Source: Hyphomicrobiales bacterium (GTDB lineage Bacteria; Pseudomonadota; Alphaproteobacteria; Rhizobiales; Methyloligellaceae). From it: DNA of 49,335 bases. Each line of letters starts with the position of its first letter. Position 1 is the first letter of the stretch. The position numbers were made by a program, and so were the translations under genes. A model generated the notes under the pieces. That model had not been told where the DNA came from. It did no database searches and saw only the letters and a list, made by a program, of their open reading frames with translations. The stretch lies in the NCBI GenBank assembly GCA_021775595.1, contig JAJFHN010000003.1:1-49335 (forward strand), in the 5' to 3' direction. Shown here one piece after another: positions 45,696 to 49,335 of this stretch.

Positions 45696-47027
45696 ATGAT
45701 TACGTTGCTCGACATCATCGCCATTTTGCTGGGTCTCGCCGCGGTCTTCGGCTACCTCAATCATCGCCTGTTGAAACTCCCCCACACGATCGGGCTCGTT
45801 GTTATCGCGCTGCTGGCGTCCGCCGCGATCCTGTTGGTTGATTTCTATTGGCCGCGATTTGGCATCGGACCCACCGTGCGCGACGCGCTCAATGGTATTG
45901 ATTTCCATGAAGTGCTGATGGAGGGCTTTTTGAGCGCGCTGCTGTTTGCTGGCGCGATCCACATCGATCTCTCGCGCTTGGCGCAACGCAAATGGGCGAT
46001 CGGACTGATGGCAACCATCGGCGTGTTGCTGTCGACGGCGCTGGTGGGTGGCGCCATTTGGGGCGTGGGTCAGATCGCGGGGCTGAATATCCCGTTTCTG
46101 TGGGCGCTGGTCTTTGGCGCGCTGATCTCGCCGACCGATCCTGTCGCCGTACTCGGCATCCTCAAAACCGTGCGCGTGCCGCCGCTGCTCGAGGCCAAGA
46201 TTGCTGGCGAATCCCTGTTCAACGATGGCGTCGGCGTCGTCGTCTTCACCATCATGGTGGCGCTGGCGACCAGCACCGCCAATGGCCCGACCATGGGGGC
46301 GCTCGATGTCGCCGAACTTTTTGCACTCGAAGCCTTTGGCGGCGCGGCGCTGGGGCTCGTTTTCGGCATCATCGCCTTCGCCCTGCTCTATTCGTTGGAT
46401 GAGCACAATCTGGAGATCATGATCACGCTGGCCCTGGTTACCGGCGCCTACACCGCCGCGCTTCATTTGCACGTCAGCGGACCGATCGCCGTCGTCGTGG
46501 CCGGCATCTTGATCGGCAATCAAGGCGCCGCCTTCGCCATGAGCGAGCGCACCCGCTCCCATCTGTTCCAGTTCTGGGAGCTGACGGATGAGCTGTTGAA
46601 CTCGGTTCTGTTCCTGCTGATCGGGCTCGAGGTGTTGGTGATCTTGCCGGCGCTTGATTATCTCTGGCTTGCGGCCGCCGCGATTCCCATCGTGCTGGCG
46701 GCGCGCCTGATTTCGGTCTCGGTGCCGATCGGGCTCTTGGCCATCCGCGAGCGCTTCACCTTCGGCGCCGTGCGTATTCTCACTTGGGGTGGTTTACGCG
46801 GCGGCATCTCGGTGGCGCTTGCGCTTTCGCTGCCGGCCGGCGAGTTCAAGGCGCCGATCTTGGCCGCCACTTACGCCGTGGTGGTGTTCTCGATCATCGT
46901 TCAGGGCCTGACCATGCGTCCGCTGGTGGCCTATCTGATGCTGGATGAGCCAGGCGATCCGGGTTCGGGCGACGCCAACATCGTGCGCAACACGGCCGCG
47001 CCGCCAGGCCCGACGTTTCCGGGCTAG
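45696..47027 (+). CDS. CPA1-family Na+(K+)/H+ antiporter
   Basis: A 443-residue membrane protein with about 12 helices. SPTDPVAVLGIL and GESLFNDGVGVVVF, the latter with the Asn-Asp pair expected in electroneutral CPA1 exchangers (NhaP/NHE type), are clear, as is TWGGLRGGISVALAL late in the protein. It exchanges sodium or potassium for protons and guards pH and ion balance. AGGAG lies before the ATG. It ends nine bases from the converging polA stop. Confidence 0.92.
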   Translation: MITLLDIIAILLGLAAVFGYLNHRLLKLPHTIGLVVIALLASAAILLVDFYWPRFGIGPTVRDALNGIDFHEVLMEGFLSALLFAGAIHIDLSRLAQRKWAIGLMATIGVLLSTALVGGAIWGVGQIAGLNIPFLWALVFGALISPTDPVAVLGILKTVRVPPLLEAKIAGESLFNDGVGVVVFTIMVALATSTANGPTMGALDVAELFALEAFGGAALGLVFGIIAFALLYSLDEHNLEIMITLALVTGAYTAALHLHVSGPIAVVVAGILIGNQGAAFAMSERTRSHLFQFWELTDELLNSVLFLLIGLEVLVILPALDYLWLAAAAIPIVLAARLISVSVPIGLLAIRERFTFGAVRILTWGGLRGGISVALALSLPAGEFKAPILAATYAVVVFSIIVQGLTMRPLVAYLMLDEPGDPGSGDANIVRNTAAPPGPTFPG

Positions 47028-47036
47028 GCCGCTTTC

Positions 47037-49335
47037 CTAATGCGCCTCTTCCCAGTTATCGGCGGATTTCGCGTCGACCTTGAGCGGGACTGAGAGCTGC
47101 AGAATGGGCGCGCACGCCCCTTCCATCGTCGCCACCGCCGCCTTGATCGTCTTGTCGACTTCGTTTTCGGCCGCCTCGAAAATCAGCTCGTCATGCACTT
47201 GCAGCAACATGCGGGCTTTCACCTTGGCGTTGGTAAGCGCCTCCTCCATGCGGATCATGGCGCGGCGGATGATGTCGGCGGCCGAGCCCTGGATCGGCGC
47301 GTTGATCGCGGCGCGCTCCAGAAACGCCCGGTGATTGGGATTCTTGGTGTTGATCTCGGGATAATGCACCCGCCGGCCAAACAGCGTCGACACATAGCCA
47401 TTGTCGTGCGCTTGCTTCTTGGCCCAGTCCATATAGTCGCGGATGCCGGGAAAGCGCTCGAAATAGGTCTTGATGTAGTCGCTCGCCTCAGTGCGCGATA
47501 TGCCGAGTTGATTGGCCAGTCCAAAGGCCGAAATGCCGTAGATGATGCCGAAATTGATCGCCTTGGCCCGCCGCCGCGTGGCTTGGTCCATGTCCTTGAT
47601 CGGCACGCCGAACATTTCGGACGCCGTCATGGCGTGGATGTCGAGGCCGTCTGCAAAGGCTTTTTTCAGCGCGTCGATGTCGGCCATGTGCGCCAGCACG
47701 CGGAGCTCGATCTGGCTGTAGTCCGCCGAGATCAGCTTGTTGCCTTTTTCGGCCACGAAGGCGGTGCGGATTTGCCGCCCTTCGGCCGTGCGGACCGGAA
47801 TGTTCTGCAAATTGGGATCGGTCGAGGCGAGCCGCCCGGTCGAGCTCGCCGCCATCGCAAAGGACGTGTGGATGCGCCCGGTCGTGGGATTGATGAAGCC
47901 CGGCAAGGCGTCCGTATAGGTGCTCTTGAGCTTGGAGAGCTGGCGCCATTCGAGCAAGCGGGCCGGCAGATAGTGGCCTTGGGCGGCCAAATCCTCCAGT
48001 ACCTGATGGTCGGTTGCCCAGGCGCCGGTCTTGGTGCGTTTGCCGCCCTCCAGGCTCATCTTGTCGAACAGAATTTCACCCAACTGCTTGGGTGAGCCCA
48101 GATTGAATTCTTCGCCAGCGAGCTTGTGGATCTCCGATTCGAGCCCGCCGAGCGATTGGGCAAAATTTCCCGAGAGCCGGTCGAGCACCTCTCGCTTCAC
48201 GCAAATGCCGTTGCGCTCCATGGCGGTGAGCACCGGCGCCAAGGGCCGCTCAAGCGTCTCATAGACGGTTGTGATGCGCTCGGCCGCTAGCCGTGGTTTG
48301 AGCACCTGCCACAAGCGCAGCGTCACATCGGCATCTTCGGCTGCGTATTCGCTCGCCGTCTCCAACGGCACCAGGTCGAAGGTGACTTGCGATTTGCCTG
48401 TTCCCGCGACGTCTTTGAAGGAGATGCATTTGTGATCCAAATGCCGCAGCGCCAACTCGTCCATACCATGTCCGCCGCGCCCGGCATCGAGCACGTAAGA
48501 GATCAGCATCGTATCGTCGAACGTCGTGAGCGCGATGTCGTGATTGGAAAGAACCAGCGCGTCGTATTTGAGATTTTGACCGATCTTGAGGACGCTCTCG
48601 TCCTGCAACAACGGTTTGAGCGCCGCGAGCGCCTCGCGCAATGGGATTTGCTCGATTTCGCCCACGCCATCAAGATCGAGCCCGTCGCCCGATCGGTGCT
48701 GCAGGGGCACGTAGCACGCCTTGCCCGGCGCCAGCGCCAGCGACACGCCGACAAGGTCTGCCTGCATCGCATCGAGTGAGTTTGTTTCGGTATCGAAGGC
48801 AACATGTCCCTGAGCCCGGGCGGCGGCGATCCATCGCTCCAAGCCCGCCATATCGGTCACGGTCTCATAGCCGCTGCGCTCGATTGGCGTCGCACGCGCC
48901 AACTCGGCTGCCTCCGCAGCGCGCGCTGCTGGTGTCGGCGCGCCGCTGTCGCTGGTTCGCGCCTCTTCAGCCAGCGCCTCGTTCACCGGCGGTTCCCAGC
49001 CTTTGATCTCCACGTCCGCCGGCTCGATAGCCTCTAGATCGGCCTCGCAGGCGGCAGCGACCCGTTTTGTCAGCGTGGTGAAACCGAGTGCCTTTAGATA
49101 GGCGACCGCATCGGCGCCTCTGACCGGCTCGACGCTGAGCGCGCCGAGCGCCACTTCGATCGGCACTTGCTGATCGAGCGTCACCAGCTCTCTCGAAACG
49201 CGCGCTTGATCGGCGAACTCGATCAAGTTTTCGCGGCGCTTGTTCTGCTTGATCTCGCCAGCCCGCTCGAGCAGCGTGTCGAGATCACCGAATTCGCCGA
49301 TCAAGAGAGCCGCCGTTTTGATGCCAATGCCGGGA
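47037..49335 (-). CDS. polA: DNA polymerase I, 5' end cut off by the window edge
   Basis: About 765 C-terminal residues of DNA polymerase I, used in Okazaki fragment maturation and repair. The frame is open to the window end; the visible N-terminal part (PGIGIKTAALLIGEFG) is the end of the 5'-3' exonuclease domain with its helix-hairpin-helix. The 3'-5' exonuclease keeps FDTETNSL, so proofreading is probably active. Polymerase motifs are DYSQIELRVLAH (A), RRRAKAINFGIIYG (B) and LQVHDELIFE (C). It converges with the antiporter gene. Confidence 0.97.
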   Translation of the reverse strand, partial: PGIGIKTAALLIGEFGDLDTLLERAGEIKQNKRRENLIEFADQARVSRELVTLDQQVPIEVALGALSVEPVRGADAVAYLKALGFTTLTKRVAAACEADLEAIEPADVEIKGWEPPVNEALAEEARTSDSGAPTPAARAAEAAELARATPIERSGYETVTDMAGLERWIAAARAQGHVAFDTETNSLDAMQADLVGVSLALAPGKACYVPLQHRSGDGLDLDGVGEIEQIPLREALAALKPLLQDESVLKIGQNLKYDALVLSNHDIALTTFDDTMLISYVLDAGRGGHGMDELALRHLDHKCISFKDVAGTGKSQVTFDLVPLETASEYAAEDADVTLRLWQVLKPRLAAERITTVYETLERPLAPVLTAMERNGICVKREVLDRLSGNFAQSLGGLESEIHKLAGEEFNLGSPKQLGEILFDKMSLEGGKRTKTGAWATDHQVLEDLAAQGHYLPARLLEWRQLSKLKSTYTDALPGFINPTTGRIHTSFAMAASSTGRLASTDPNLQNIPVRTAEGRQIRTAFVAEKGNKLISADYSQIELRVLAHMADIDALKKAFADGLDIHAMTASEMFGVPIKDMDQATRRRAKAINFGIIYGISAFGLANQLGISRTEASDYIKTYFERFPGIRDYMDWAKKQAHDNGYVSTLFGRRVHYPEINTKNPNHRAFLERAAINAPIQGSAADIIRRAMIRMEEALTNAKVKARMLLQVHDELIFEAAENEVDKTIKAAVATMEGACAPILQLSVPLKVDAKSADNWEEAH

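Overview
This GC-rich window looks like a chromosomal segment of an alphaproteobacterium, most likely Hyphomicrobiales (Rhizobiales) or a close relative. The evidence is gene order. It carries an aroA-cmk-rpsA-sppA-ihfB-lapA-trpFBA-accD-folC run, then trxA-addAB-murU-tsaE/amgK-divL-ahcY-HPr-EIIA-hprK-chvG-chvI with pckA divergent. Both blocks are typical of that class, as are AddAB, ChvG/ChvI, an N-terminally short HprK and a TsaE-AmgK fusion. I see no insertion sequence, integrase, phage gene or CRISPR array. No stretch longer than 300 bases lacks a gene.

Bases 1-8761 are the accessory part. They hold a periplasmic quinoprotein module: a family-3 binding protein, a fused SoxYZ-like carrier, a Tat-exported zinc metallohydrolase and a PQQ alcohol dehydrogenase. 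The dehydrogenase has the Asp-Tyr-Asp signature of lanthanide-dependent enzymes. Behind it lie a LuxR-type response regulator, a convergent hybrid histidine kinase and a FIST-domain protein resembling the NosP/NahK nitric-oxide-sensing pair. A GFA-type zinc protein follows. Cytochrome and PQQ-synthesis genes are not in view; the window starts inside this cluster.

Bases 9051-10472 hold two tandem paralogous four-helix membrane proteins and a DUF2231 membrane protein. The two paralogues keep three histidines in register, which suggests heme or metal binding. A tRNA-Ala(GGC) and a zinc-ribbon/acidic-tail protein follow.

Bases 11349-22607 are plus-strand housekeeping genes: shikimate and CMP kinase steps, ribosomal protein S1 with an unusual repetitive Ala/Lys/Asp/Glu tail, SppA, IHF-beta, LapA, the last tryptophan steps, acetyl-CoA carboxylase beta and folylpolyglutamate synthase.

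Bases 22647-40017 are minus-strand: thioredoxin, AddAB recombination nuclease, MurNAc recycling (MurU with a TsaE-AmgK fusion), a DivL-like pseudo-kinase with Tyr in place of the phospho-accepting His, S-adenosylhomocysteinase behind a palindromic candidate operator, the PTS phosphorelay proteins HPr, EIIA and HprK, and the ChvG/ChvI two-component system.

Bases 40159-49335 hold a HugZ-like FMN protein, PEP carboxykinase, a small exported protein, a cytoplasmic gamma-glutamyltransferase with an overlapping class I glutamine amidotransferase, a CPA1 antiporter, and the 3' part of polA, which runs off the right edge.
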